A DNA stretch of 64,000 nt from Priapulus caudatus (Eukaryota > Priapulida > Priapulimorpha > Priapulimorphida > Priapulidae). Below the pieces are notes generated by a model. That model did no database searches. It saw nothing but the letters and a program-made list of their open reading frames with translations, and had not been told where the DNA came from. Shown here one piece after another: positions 9,189 through 48,959 of this stretch; the stretch's first letter is position 1, and every line of letters starts with the position of its first letter. The stretch lies in contig NW_014577393.1 in NCBI RefSeq assembly GCF_000485595.1, forward strand, positions 122,925-186,924, read 5' to 3'. The translations under genes were made by a program, and so were the position numbers.

Positions 9189-11627
9189 GTAGGGACTGTC
9201 ATTCATTCGTACAGCATGCGATAGTTAACGTTCACTAAAACTGTCTGAAATCTTGGCAACAGCAGGTAAATTTGCCTAACTATACTTACGCTGATAAAAA
9301 CCACATTCGCCATGTTTAGTCATGCTCGAATATTTAAATTGAAGACGAAATAGGTCATGGTGGTGGAATTGTGAGGTCGAAACCCCAATTAAATGAGGAA
9401 AACAATTTGGAATTTACAAACAAGATCAGACTTGTCATGGGTCAGAAAAAGTCTTGAGGAGAAGCTAGAAGGCGACAGGAAACTATAAGGTGACAAATCT
9501 AGAAAGTGTGATCTTTCGCGTAGGAGAAAAATCTGCGATGTGATTACCGCGTTTTTTCACCACGTCTGCAGGCAAAGCGCAACTCGTTGGCACGGCAACG
9601 CCGACGACAGAAGCTGAGAATCTCGAACGAGGTCATCCAGTGTGCGAGTCCGCGTCTGCTGCGAGAGAAATCCGACAGGAAGGCGTCTGCTCCCGCCAGG
9701 CTGCAGAGGGACAGCGTGGATGGTGGCGCCCCCTCGATCGACCACGACCGAAGCAGCGACAAAGTTCTCGAACCGATCGTGGAGAGTGCGCCCGCGGAAA
9801 ACAAGTGAGCAGAACTGAAAAGGGGGAATTAGAACGTGAAATTAGAACTACACATCGATTAGAATTAGCAGTAGACAGTAGCCTGGTACAGCTTCGCCGC
9901 TGCACTGTGAGTGAGGTACGATCGATCGTTCACGCCCCGTGAATTTCTCTTCCCTCGCAGGAAGGAGAAGAAGGAGGTCGCGCAGTTCATCTCTCTCCTC
10001 AACACAACCTTGAAACTCGAAGCCGCAAGGGACGTCCCGGAGGAAGACTTTCTGATGTTACCCGAAGTTCGACGTCCCCTTCCCATGAATCCGCGACCCG
10101 TTGCCAGTGCCCCTGCACTCCGACCTGGTAAGAGACAGTGCGGCAAGTGAAGCGTGTTTAGCACCAGTGTTGTCACTGTCATACTCTACGCAGGGATGCA
10201 CTGGAGCTGAGAGGGTCTATGTCCCCCGGGGTACTGCCGGAACGTACCCTGGTATTATCTAATATGCCGGACCGTACCTCGCCTACTCCACTAACGAGTC
10301 TAGGGAGTCGCCTACGCCTACTCCCTAACCCTAACCCCAACCCTAACCCTAACCCTAATCTTAACCATAACTATATCAAATAGTGACCAGGGTACGTTCC
10401 GGTATACCGTACCCAGGGTACGTTCCGGCAGTACCCTGGGGGACATAGACCCTATAAGCTGCACTGGTTGCACGGGAGAGTCACTGTACGAAGTCGTGCA
10501 TGTGCTTTCACTTTCACTGTTTATTATGCGCAAGAGCCATGGAATTGATTTGCGCTGCAAGTTATTTTGGGGTGATGATGTAATCTCGGGCCCGCGGGAC
10601 GAGATTGCATGTATTCACGGCATGAATGAGTCAGTCGTTAAGGACGCACACGTGTGTGTGTGTGTGTACAGGCGTGATCACAGGTCGCCATGGTGGGTAT
10701 TGATTGTATGGTGTTCCTCAGCGTTTTATTCACGCGAGTCCATTTTATCGAGTAATTGATTTAATGTCATGTTGTAACACTGTTGTATGTGGCATACTAT
10801 ACCCTACAGTCAGCTTTTATGTTCTCCTGTTATATTGATTAACACCTTGTGTTTGCCGATGCATCTTCTTAGAGCTCTGTGTCTGTTAATGCTGTTGACT
10901 TTGTTGCCTCACCGTGTACTATCTATAGAACGGACATCTGTCTAAAAGCACAATGTGTTTCCGCTCGAGTGCAGTTACATACGGTTGTTCCGTCACCAAT
11001 GATTTGTTAACAAGAAGGGACATAGGTGTCTAATGTCATTTTCGGTGCCGTTTAGAATGAACGACTCGTGGTCCCAGTTGATTCCAATGTAGATGGAGGT
11101 ATACGGCTAGTTCAGTGTTCTTAACCTTTTTTGCCCCCATGACCCCATCAGCACATTCTTGGTCAGTACCGTGACCCCGAAACAAATTTTTTTTTAAACC
11201 ACCTGATTTATATAGAATTGTTTCATTTATGACACCTTCATGACCCACAGAAAACCCCAAACGACCCCCATGGGGTCACGATCCCAGTGTTAAGAACCGC
11301 TGGGCTAGATACATACACATCAAGACATACACCATGCACACGCTAATTACGTCCACGTACATGCACACGTTCATGTGGGTGATGAATTCCGACCCTCACA
11401 AATAAGCATCTGCCTTTCCTCCTGCAGGTGAGAATGACAGTGAGCTCATCAGGGAGGCCTTAGCGAGCGAATCGCCAGCCTGCGCCGGGATTGCACGCGC
11501 AGGCCTCGGCGCCACCGCTCTCCGCGAAGCGTACGATCTCATGGACCGGCTCGACGGGACGCCCTGCAGCACGCGCCTGGTGGCTAGCGCTCGGCAGCGA
11601 CAAGTTGAGCCAGTTAGCTGGCAGTAA
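8922..11627 (+). CDS. Unrecognised basic, proline-rich protein, last four exons
   Basis: Four plus-strand exons join in one frame: 8922-9188 (5' limit uncertain; phase 0 at its end), 9572-9804, 9961-10127 and 11428-11627, with stop TAA at 11625. All internal junctions are GT-AG and phases agree (0, 2, 1). The product starts with an Arg/Lys-rich patch (KPRRRRKKK) and a second basic patch (RQRRRQKLR). It then has a helical-looking segment KKEVAQFISLLNTTLKLEAA, an acidic-proline segment VPEEDFLMLPEVRRPLPMNP, and ends ...SARQRQVEPVSWQ. I do not recognise the family; the basic patches suggest a nuclear protein. The N-terminus and upstream exons were not found; they may lie at 6-8.9 kb, in which case the gene would be divergent from the NEK-like gene. 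No indel problems are evident. Confidence 0.6.
9572..9804 (+). CDS. Exon of the unrecognised plus-strand gene
   Basis: The acceptor is GTCTGCAG and the donor GTGAGC. It encodes AKRNSLARQRRRQKLRISNE and a Ser/Asp-rich remainder, ending in phase 2, which fits the next exon. Confidence 0.65.
9961..10127 (+). CDS. Exon of the unrecognised plus-strand gene
   Basis: The acceptor is CCTCGCAG and the donor GTAAGA. It encodes KKEVAQFISLLNTTLKLEAA and a proline-rich end, and leaves phase 1, as the last exon requires. Confidence 0.65.
10205..10459. mobile_element. Fold-back MITE, copy 1, with CCCTAA repeats
   Basis: The terminal arms GAGGGTCTATGTCCCCC...TACTGCCGGAACGTACCC are inverted at the other end. 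The interior carries several CCCTAA units next to a GGGAGTCGCCTACGCC segment. The 8-bp direct repeat TGCACTGG flanks it exactly (10197-10204 and 10460-10467). No coding capacity. It lies in the last intron of the plus-strand gene. Confidence 0.85.
11113..11302. mobile_element. hAT (Charlie-like) MITE
   Basis: The left end CAGTGTTCTTAACC and the inverted right end CAGCGGTTCTTAAC match the CAGTGGTTCT termini of Charlie-type hAT elements. Flanks GGCTAGTT (11105-11112) and GGCTAGAT (11303-11310) are an 8-bp target duplication with one difference. It sits 125 bp upstream of the last exon of the plus-strand gene. Confidence 0.75.
11428..11627 (+). CDS. Terminal exon of the unrecognised plus-strand gene
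   Basis: The acceptor is CTCCTGCAG. It encodes GENDSELIREALASESPACA and ends LREAYDLMDRLDG...QVEPVSWQ followed by TAA. The frame is open throughout and in phase with the preceding exon. Confidence 0.65.
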
Positions 11628-11789
11628 GATCTCGCAGCTTAAAGTTCTCGTGAAGAGTCCGGCTGCTCTACAGGCTAACTGAGTCAGACGTTCGCTTTAT
11701 CATATTGTGTACCTCATCCACCGACAGCGGCGACATAGCGCGCCATCTATGGGCAAAGTTACGCATTGTAACGTCCGTGCTCACTGTTA

Positions 11790-13054
11790 ACATACGTCCA
11801 CGACATGGAAATGATGCGCTCAGCTATTACATCGTTCCAACGACACGGAATGAGTTGCGACTCAGCTATTACATACGTCCAGCGACATGGAAATGATGCG
11901 CTCAACTATAACAACGTCTCACCGACATGGAATGATGTGCTCAGCTATAACATCGACGTCCACGGACATGGAGATGACCTGCGCTCCAACTATATACATA
12001 CGCGCACGACAGCGCAATGATGCGGCTCAGCCTATTACAGTACGTCGCACGACAGCGGCAATGATGCGCTGCATGCTATATACATACGTCCACAGACTAT
12101 GGAATGATGTGCTCAGCTAGTTACCATACGTTCACGACACCATTGCGCGGAATGATGTGCTCAGCTGATTACATAAACGTCCACGAAATGGAAGATGTGC
12201 TCAGCTATAACATACGTTCACGGACACGGAATGATGCCGCTGCAGCTATTACATACGTCCGACGGACATGAATGAATGGCGCTCAAACTATAACATACGA
12301 TCCACGAACATGGAATGATGTCGGCTCAGTTATTAACATACGTCCACACGATCGGAATGATGGCGTCAACTATAACATAGCGTCCACGACATGAATCGTG
12401 CGCTTGCAGAAACCTATAAGCATACGTCGCACGACACGAATGATGCGGCTCAGTAATAACAATTACGTCCACAGACATGGAAATGATGCGCTCAGCCTAT
12501 AACATTACGTTCACTAATGACATGGAATGATGCGCTCAGTATAACATAACGTTCCACGACATGGAATGATTAGCGCTCAATTATTACATACGTTCCATGA
12601 CGACGGAATGATGCGGCTCAGCACTATAACAATACGTCCCACGACACGGAAGATGCGTCTGCAGCTATATTACATACGTCCACGACACGAATGATGCGGC
12701 TCAACTGCTAACATACGTCCATGACACGCATGATGCGGCTTAGAACTGTAACAGTGAACGGTCACGACAGCGGAAATGATGCGCCTCAACTGTAACATAC
12801 GTCCACGACATGGAATGATGCGCTCAGCTATAACATACGTCCACGACACGGAATGATGCGCTCAGCTATAACATACGTCCACGACACGGAATGATGCGCT
12901 CAACTATAACATACGTCCACGACATGGAATGATGCGCTCAGCTATAACATACGTCCACGACACGGAATGATGCGCTCAACTATAACATACGTCCACGACA
13001 TGGAATGATGCGCTCAGCTATAACATACGTCCACGACATGGAATGATGCGCTCA
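11790..13054. repeat. 38-bp satellite array
   Basis: About 33 units built on ATACGTCCACGACAYGGAAT plus GATGCGCTCAGCTATAAC. Units up to about 12780 carry many one-base indels, whereas the last seven (12790-13054) are almost identical. Cytosine/thymine and guanine/adenine variants (CACGG/CATGG, CAGCT/CAACT) recur. Confidence 0.9.
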
Positions 13055-14526
13055 CCCATGTGTCCTTCTCGTCTGTACCTACGTGACCGGGGCCAACTGA
13101 CTGCAATTAGATGATAACATTAGAAGTTCAGTGTTTGATATCGTGTCAAGCGTACGAGGCAGTGAGTAGGGTGACACTACTGTCACCTAATGTATGACCT
13201 CGGTAACTCTCTATCAAGTTTGTACGCATGTATAACAAACAACCCAGAGCGGATGTTTTGAGTGAATGATTTGTTAGTTAAATTAAAACAAATTTTTGAT
13301 TGGCTCCTCAGCATATACTGATTGTTCAGTAGGCATTGTTGAGCCATCAATCGAAATCAAAAAGGGGTCTGTGCAAAATGTTAAATGTATACGTTCATTG
13401 AGAAATGTCCATATTTATTTTAGATAGGTTGCATTATGTCCCATTGGACCTGGTATTTGTACGTTTCTATTTAGTACGCGTTGTAAATTAGTGAGAGGGC
13501 AAATCAGGCAGTTTTAGTGAGTGTGATCATCACTAAACTTGTGAGTAAATGCGTGATTAGAACACATATCTACTGTGCTCGTTTAGCTATAACTCCATTT
13601 GAATCCATCCAACTTAAATCCATCCATTTTTCATGTATTTGTTATAACTAAATATATCTTTATATAGTAGAACCAGAACGAGAAACAGTTTTTTGTTATC
13701 TTTGTGTTTTGATTAAATAGGTTTTATTCTGACACAGAATATATGAATGTATTCATATATGAATGATGTATATTATATATGAATACAAGTCGTATATTAG
13801 GTACATGGTCACAATACTTGATTATAATCATGATGGGCATGTCGCAGCATTGTAGCTGTACACTGAGCCTCGGCCAATCACAGGCTCCGACGGCGGCGGC
13901 CATCTTGGCTGCATGGTCACCTCCTCAGGATAACTCGGACAATAATGTCACGCAGGACAAGTGAAGGCGCAGGGAGACAATTGTGAAGATGGCACGGTCC
14001 CCCCCTATCTCTCTCTCTCTCAGAACGGCCATGCACCGTATCTTCGATCTCTAGCAGTTAAGGATTTTTCCATTCGAAATGCATCCCTCAAATTAAGGGT
14101 GTTGCTGGATTTCGAGTGATTCTGCCTTAGCGATGCATCGTCGCTAGTGTGGCAGTGAACGGCCATGATTATTTATAATGAGAAGCGGGGCAGTATTATT
14201 ACCCTACAACACAGTCACGCTTGTTATAACACACATACAAACATCATCATATTACCACTAAAACGTGGGTGCTGTAGGGTATATACTCCACCCAGGAGAA
14301 TCTACCTTTCCTCAGACAGCAGCGAATCAACGGACGACTATGCTACTATAAATGCACGGCTTATAATATACATGAAAATGTGTACACAAAAACACAAACA
14401 GTGTATATAGCCTGTGCAGCTATGCCAACCAGAAGTAGTTTGATGGTAGAGACAATATATACACTTACCAGTCACTGTAGTTTGACCATGGAGACTGTGT
14501 ACACACTCACCAGCCACTGTAGCTGG
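13055..14526. other. Intergenic stretch without recognised gene
   Basis: AT-rich sequence with short open frames only; no domains, RNA genes or transposon ends seen. It lies between convergent genes. Confidence 0.5.
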
Positions 14527-14719
14527 AGCTGAGAGGGTCTATGTCCCCCATGGTACTGCCGGAACGTACCCTGGTACTATCTAATATGCCAGACCGTACC
14601 TCGCCTACTCCACTAACGAGTCTAGGGAGTCGCCTACGCCTACTCTCTAACCCTAACCACATCAAATAGTTACCAGGGTACGTTCCGGCAGTAACCTCGG
14701 GGACATAGACCCTATGAGC
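14527..14719. mobile_element. Fold-back MITE, copy 2
   Basis: Same termini and core as copy 1 but with a shorter CCCTAA tract. The flanking 8-bp direct repeat is GTAGCTGG (14519-14526 and 14720-14727), a perfect duplication. Confidence 0.85.
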
Positions 14720-14856
14720 GTAGCTGGATGCTACATTGCATAGGCACTAACCAGCCACTGCAGAGAATTGGCACGCCTTCCCAGCAGCTGCCACAGCGCG
14801 ATGCTAACCTGCACATACTCTCACCAACTACCGTGGCTGACTCACACACTAGCACA

Positions 14857-15216
14857 TATCCACAGTAACAGCAACTGTAACATGTTGGCCGGTAGACTGC
14901 ACATATCCACAGTAACAGCAACTGTAACATGCTGGCCGGTAGACTGCACATATCCACAGTAACAGCAACTGTAACATGCTGGTACATACTGCACACATCC
15001 ACAGTAACAGCAACTGTAACATGCTGGTAGACTGCATACATCCACAGTAACAGCAACTGTAACATGCTGGCCGGTAGACTGCACACACCCACAGTAACAG
15101 CAACTGTAACATGCTGGTAGACTGCACACATCCACAGTAACAGCAACTGTAACATGCTGGTAGACTGCACACATCCACAGTAACAGCAACTGTAACATGC
15201 TGGTAGACTGCACACA
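14857..15216. repeat. 43/47-bp tandem repeat, 8 units
   Basis: The unit contains CACAGTAACAGCAACTGTAA and GTAGACTG. Units alternate between 43 bp and a 47-bp form carrying an extra CCGG. Because neither length is a multiple of three overall, all three minus-strand frames are open for over 120 codons; these are artefacts. Confidence 0.9.
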
Positions 15217-16168
15217 CCCACATCAACTACTGGCTGGCTGTGGGCCAGCGTGCGTGTGCTATGACACTGCTTCGTACTACACGCCCTGTGCAAAACCTTG
15301 AAACGACACAACAACCTGGTTTCGCACACTCATGCGATCACACGACTCACACACTATATAAACCAGACTGCACACCTTGAGCCTGACAAAACAAGGCCCG
15401 TATATAATAATTCGATAAACACCTGCTTAAGAACTCACTTTCCCACCATACCCTCAAGTTTATACCCTCTCACAGGTCTGGCTTTCTAGAAACAGGCAAC
15501 ACTAAACGGCTACAGCAAAGGAAATATGCAAAACAGCAAGAGAAATCCCAAACTACTAATGACATCATGTGCATTGTTCCCCCGGACGCGTGAATTCTGC
15601 ATCCGGGGAGCGGCCGCGTAACTTGAGCTGACGCTGGCGCCATCTGTCTCTATTATAACGTACAGATCCCACTCGCAAGTGTTTGCAAGACCGGTACGGT
15701 GTCGCCCCCTGCCCGCCGACATGTTGCGACAAAATATCTCGCACCCTCCCGCTCACACGCCTCGCCCCGCGCCGCCGCGACCGTGCGTGCAAACACACAT
15801 AATTACTTCACAGTACTCGATTTTTTTGGCTTCATCGTCATCATCTGATCACCCGCGCAGGTTGCTGCAGCTGTAGAAAAACACCACTGCAGCATCCGCC
15901 GCAGGGACAAACACGACATGACTATGACAACGTGCGTCAATCTACGCACGGCAAGGTTCAACAAACGCTATATCACGCAACACGAACGATAACACGCGAG
16001 TGCACGAGCGAAAACATCGCAAAATAGTCGCCGTGTTGCACTCGTGGGTTAGCGCATCCTCCTTGCGAATCATGATCGCCTGCAGACAACCTCGCTGATT
16101 CGCTGCGTGAGATTATTAATTCCATGCGGCGATCTCCCGTCACTGTGGACGCTAGGAAGGGTTCCCTC
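15217..16168. other. Intergenic stretch without recognised gene
   Basis: Unique-looking sequence with no supported gene, downstream of KDM5. Confidence 0.4.
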
Positions 16169-16365
16169 CTCCCTCTCTCTGCGCACTCCCTTCCTCCGCG
16201 CGCTCCCTTCGTGCGCTCCATCCCTCCCTCCTCCCTCCCTCCGTGCACGCCCGCCCTCCCTCCGCGCGCTCCCTTCCTCTGCACGCACCCTCCCTCCGCG
16301 TGCTCCATCCCTCCATGCGCGCCCTCCCTCCTCCCTCCCTCCGTGTGCTCCCTCTCTCGCGCCGC
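16169..16365. repeat. CCCTCCGCGCGCTC-type minisatellite
   Basis: Degenerate 16-20 bp C-rich units, giving false open frames on both strands. Confidence 0.8.
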
Positions 16366-16540
16366 ACCCCTGCCACGTGCCCACCCACGACTACATTGTT
16401 AGTGACGCGGACATATAGCCTCGCGTTCACACGACGAAACACACGATTAACACAAAATAAAGACTCCTCCTCGTCCGTCTCCGCGACGCAAGCACCGCGT
16501 GCGGCTCGACTATGTTACTAGAGTCTCTGAGGTTCCATCC

Positions 16541-16543
<3 letters not shown>

Positions 16544-16624
<81 letters not shown>

Positions 16625-16745
16625 TCTCTCTCTCTTCTCTCTCGCTCTCCTCTCTCTCTCTCTCTCTCTCTCATCTCTCTCCCCTCTCTCTCTCTCCCTC
16701 TCTCGTATCTCTCTATCTCTCTCTCTCTTCTCTCTCTCATCTCTC
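16544..16745. repeat. (CT)n microsatellite
   Basis: About 80 bases of pure CT repeat followed by interrupted CT. Confidence 0.95.
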
Positions 16746-16848
16746 TCGGCTTACATGATGGTGTCTGCGGTCGTGTCTGGCTACGCCTTAGGTACATAAC
16801 GTCTCACGCTGTTCACGTTATAAACTCCTGATACAATATAAATGTATA

Positions 16849-16925
16849 TTACATATATGTATATATATATACTATATATATATATATTATTATATATACA
16901 TACATATATTTATATACATATATCA
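16849..16925. repeat. (TA)n-rich microsatellite
   Basis: Alternating TA with interruptions. Confidence 0.85.
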
Positions 16926-17432
16926 GATAAACATTAAACGTCTCTACATGACATGCATTGGTGGTGATTTACACACCATGCTAAGTGGCTAAATGATCGG
17001 AACATAGAAGTACAACGGCTCGTTGCCGAGACGCCCTGATTATATGTGATAATTATACAGTCACCCACACAGTGGTGAGAATCACCACACACTCTCCCCT
17101 CCTCTCCCCCACACTACACGTAAACACATTACCCACTAACTTCCCCTCCCCCCGAAACGCCCACAGAAAGAAAAAAAAGACTCATCCATGATTCAGACAA
17201 AATGCTACGCGCGCGCGATAAATTAGTAATAGACACATCATGTACACAACGACGCGTGCGCGCGCGGGGCGGGGGGGCGGCAGCCAAACATACACTGCCC
17301 TCCCCCACCGCCCTGAGCCGGCGATTCACCCGTTCTGCAGCATCGTCCACCATTGCCGACTCCGATTCCCATTCCCACCCTTCGGTTGCCGCTATGCTGC
17401 TCCGCGACCTTCACGCCGACCTGTCCGCCGCG

Positions 17433-17539
17433 CCTTCACGCGCGACCTTCACGCGCGACCTTCACGCGCGACCTTCACGCGCGACCTTCACGCGCGACCT
17501 TCACGCGCGACCTTCACGCGCGACCTTCACGCGCGACCT
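17433..17539. repeat. 13-bp tandem repeat directly after the KDM5 stop codon
   Basis: Eight near-perfect copies of ACGCGCGACCTTC. The last copy abuts the KDM5 stop (TAA on the minus strand, 17540-17542), so the array forms the start of the 3' UTR. Confidence 0.9.
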
Positions 17540-46324
<28,785 letters not shown>

Positions 46325-46665
46325 CTAAGGTAACGCACATAAAAGTGGCAGTTACTAAAAAGATGACTTATGAATGACAGAAAGAGAAAATATTGTAACC
46401 GCCGAGCGTTGAACGACACACATCCTATCTTTACACTTCTAGTACGACAACTTGACGCAGCACGCATCGATAATAGTTCGTCCGCGACCCGATGTAAACC
46501 GACAAAATACAACATACGTTTTTTCGTATATCCTGATAGCGTTTTAGCGAATACATGTCTGTCACTATTAACGCATGTATATTGAAGGCTATAGAGTCGC
46601 TGCATACGAAATTCGTATCATTCCAGCGTTTTTAACCATAACAAATTGTGGCGTATTTATATCTA

Positions 46666-46673
46666 TGACGTCA
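46666..46673. promoter_or_regulatory. CRE-type palindrome upstream of KDM5
   Basis: TGACGTCA, about 350 bp upstream of the KDM5 start codon, with an AT-rich GTATTTATA stretch beside it. A consensus CREB/ATF site; function is inferred only. Confidence 0.35.
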
Positions 46674-46683
46674 ACCAAGCTCA

Positions 46684-46819
46684 TAGTCGTTTACATATGC
46701 AGTATTCTGCAGTGATCTGTGCTAATAATGCACGTTTTAACAAAACTCATTAGTCGTTTACATGTAATTTGCAGTTTTCTGCAGTAATCTGTGCATATTT
46801 TGCACGTTTTAACGAAACT
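46684..46819. repeat. 67-bp tandem duplication upstream of KDM5
   Basis: Two diverged copies (46684-46750, 46751-46819) share TAGTCGTTTACAT, TTCTGCAGT, ATCTGTGC and TGCACGTTTTAAC. It lies 370-510 bp upstream of the start codon, so it could be regulatory. Confidence 0.7.
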
Positions 46820-47746
46820 TCAAGGCCAAGCAAGGCAACCGATAATCAAGGTCATAAGACAGCCATTCAGATTGGCTATAACTGTAACCAACCAATTACA
46901 CGCGATCATAAAATAGGAGGCACCAGCAATAACACCTGGGGGTGTATATTGATTACATCAAATGATCAATAGCTAATAATCGCAAAGTTGTGATTATTTA
47001 GTCCTGATTAATTAGACCAACGTGGCGGCATCGGGAGCATGACCCACGTCCCAGAATCTGACTATAAGCGTGAACGAACGTACTCTATACGGTCCCTACC
47101 TGGAAACGGGTATATGAAATTAAGAAGAAATTAAGCGAAGTATGAATTAATATATATATATATATATTATTATATATATATATACATATAAATTATATAT
47201 ATATAGTCATGAATGAGCATTTCACCCCCCCCCTTTTAATTACCTATTGCTATTGTTTTCCAAAAAAAATTAGCTAATCAGGGGCTAAAATAATCGTCAC
47301 TTGAAGTATGTACTGCAATGCGCTCGATCGCTGCTGGCTGCACGGGGTTAATTCTGCTCCCTCCAGCAGAATTCTCAGCTGCCCTAATTCTCCCCCCCCC
47401 TCACCCCCACCCCACCGAGGAGACGTGTTTACTTTACAACTGTAAGACCCCTATAGTGGTTATAGTTTTTGTCATCCCCCACCACCATGCACCCGCTATA
47501 CATTTCTGAAGCGGCCAATGCCTGGAGGTATAAGTTCACCTGCTGGAGTGGTGCCTTGGTCACACCGGCGGAGAGGGAGAAAAAAGAAAAGAATTAAAGC
47601 ATATATATAGGCCTATATATATATATATATATATGGCGGCCGAGGCAATAAATAATTAACGCATATAAACAGTCAATGGAGAACAAGCGCCGCATATCGC
47701 CTATTAATCCGTCTATGCGTGATGTTATGCTTATATATAGACAGTT
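46820..47746. other. Intergenic stretch without recognised gene
   Basis: AT-rich with a short TA tract near 47150-47215 and C homopolymers; nothing coding supported. Confidence 0.5.
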
Positions 47747-47994
47747 GCAGGGCCGTCACGCAGCAGGGGGGGCAGCAGGCGCAGTGCCCCCCTAGAGATT
47801 TTCAGAGTATGCCTTTTTAATGGGACAAATACTGTACACATTTAAAATAAAAAAGAAATGTGATAAAAGGTTATCTTAAATCATCAAAGAAATATTACTT
47901 TAAATAAAGAAATGTGCAATTGCGAAACTTTAGGGCACAGGGGGCATGGGGAGTACCTTTGCCCCGCTACAGAAAATTTCCTGCGTACGTCCTT
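47747..47994. mobile_element. hAT-like MITE with perfect 8-bp target duplication
   Basis: Left end CAGGGCCGTCACGCAGCAGG; inverted right end AAGGACGTACGCAGG. The 8-bp AGACAGTT lies directly on both sides (47739-47746 and 47995-48002). Confidence 0.8.
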
Positions 47995-48417
47995 AGACAG
48001 TTCTATATAAACAAGGAAACGCTGAGCCTAAACAAGCCAATGATGCGAAGTAAAACATTCTGCCTCAATTGAATAATATAAATTATCTTTATTTACAGAC
48101 TATTTACTTACAAAAGATTACTATATAGAAACACGATTCGGTATCATAAACTAAAAAAACTTCTTCAATAATTCCAATAGTATCCACATTTGCACATACA
48201 TTCGAAAGTCTCCTATATATAGTATATGTGATTGCATTTATAAGTGACTTTACCATGACTTTATAAGTTTATTGGGAGGCGAGACATTTAGCTGTCTCAA
48301 TTATAGGAAACCTACGAGGTAAGCACAGAGAAGGAGCACGTATACATGTATATATGAATGTTATATAGAGAGAGGGGGAGATTCTGCCCAGGACGAGCGC
48401 ATTGGGGGCGTATATTC

Positions 48418-48650
48418 ACACAAGCACGCACGCACACACGTACGTACGCACCCCCTACAAGCACACGCACGGACGCATACGCACACGAGCGCGGATGTGC
48501 CCCCCCACCCCACACACGCATGCATGCGCACGCACACGCTAACACGCACGCCCGTACGCGCGCGCGTACACATTCACGAGCACGCACGCTCCCCACAAGC
48601 ACAAGCACACACGCACGCGCGCGCACACACGCACGCGCGCGCACACAAGT
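48418..48650. repeat. CA/CG alternating minisatellite
   Basis: Degenerate CACGCACGCACACACG sequence, intergenic, same style as the tracts at 1130, 7955 and 36738. Confidence 0.85.
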
Positions 48651-48809
48651 TTGATCACCTGGCGTGCAGACGTTGTATTGCAAATATCTGTCAACATTTG
48701 AATGCGCGCATCAAACAACTATATACATACGACCAAGATACGAGCAACGACCTCTACACGCTGCATGCATGTGACCGACCGTGCATAACAACAGGCTATG
48801 ATGAGAATT

Positions 48810-48812
48810 GAT

Positions 48813-48851
<39 letters not shown>

Positions 48852-48945
48852 TCCGCTACCGCTACTGCTGCTGCTGCTACTGCTGCTGCTATTGCCTGGG
48901 CTGCTGTTGCTGCTACTGCTGCTGCTGCTGCTGCTGCTGCACAAG
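48810..48945. repeat. (GCC)n then (CTG)n trinucleotide tract
   Basis: Twelve GCC units followed by interrupted CTG/CTA. Open frames here are artefacts. Confidence 0.9.
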
Positions 48946-48959
48946 GAAGATCGCATCAC

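Noticed and set aside
10321-10380. CCCTAA repeats as a telomere or chromosome end
   Set aside because: They lie inside a transposon with precise ends and recur at 14648, 27270 and 42919 within other copies of the same element.
11790-13054. CRISPR-like array
   Set aside because: Units are directly adjacent with no spacers, in an intron-rich eukaryotic locus; it is a satellite.
14712-15329. A 205-codon minus-strand frame with repeated VTVAVTV-like text
   Set aside because: It is translation of the 43/47-bp tandem repeat; all three frames are open and identical in style.
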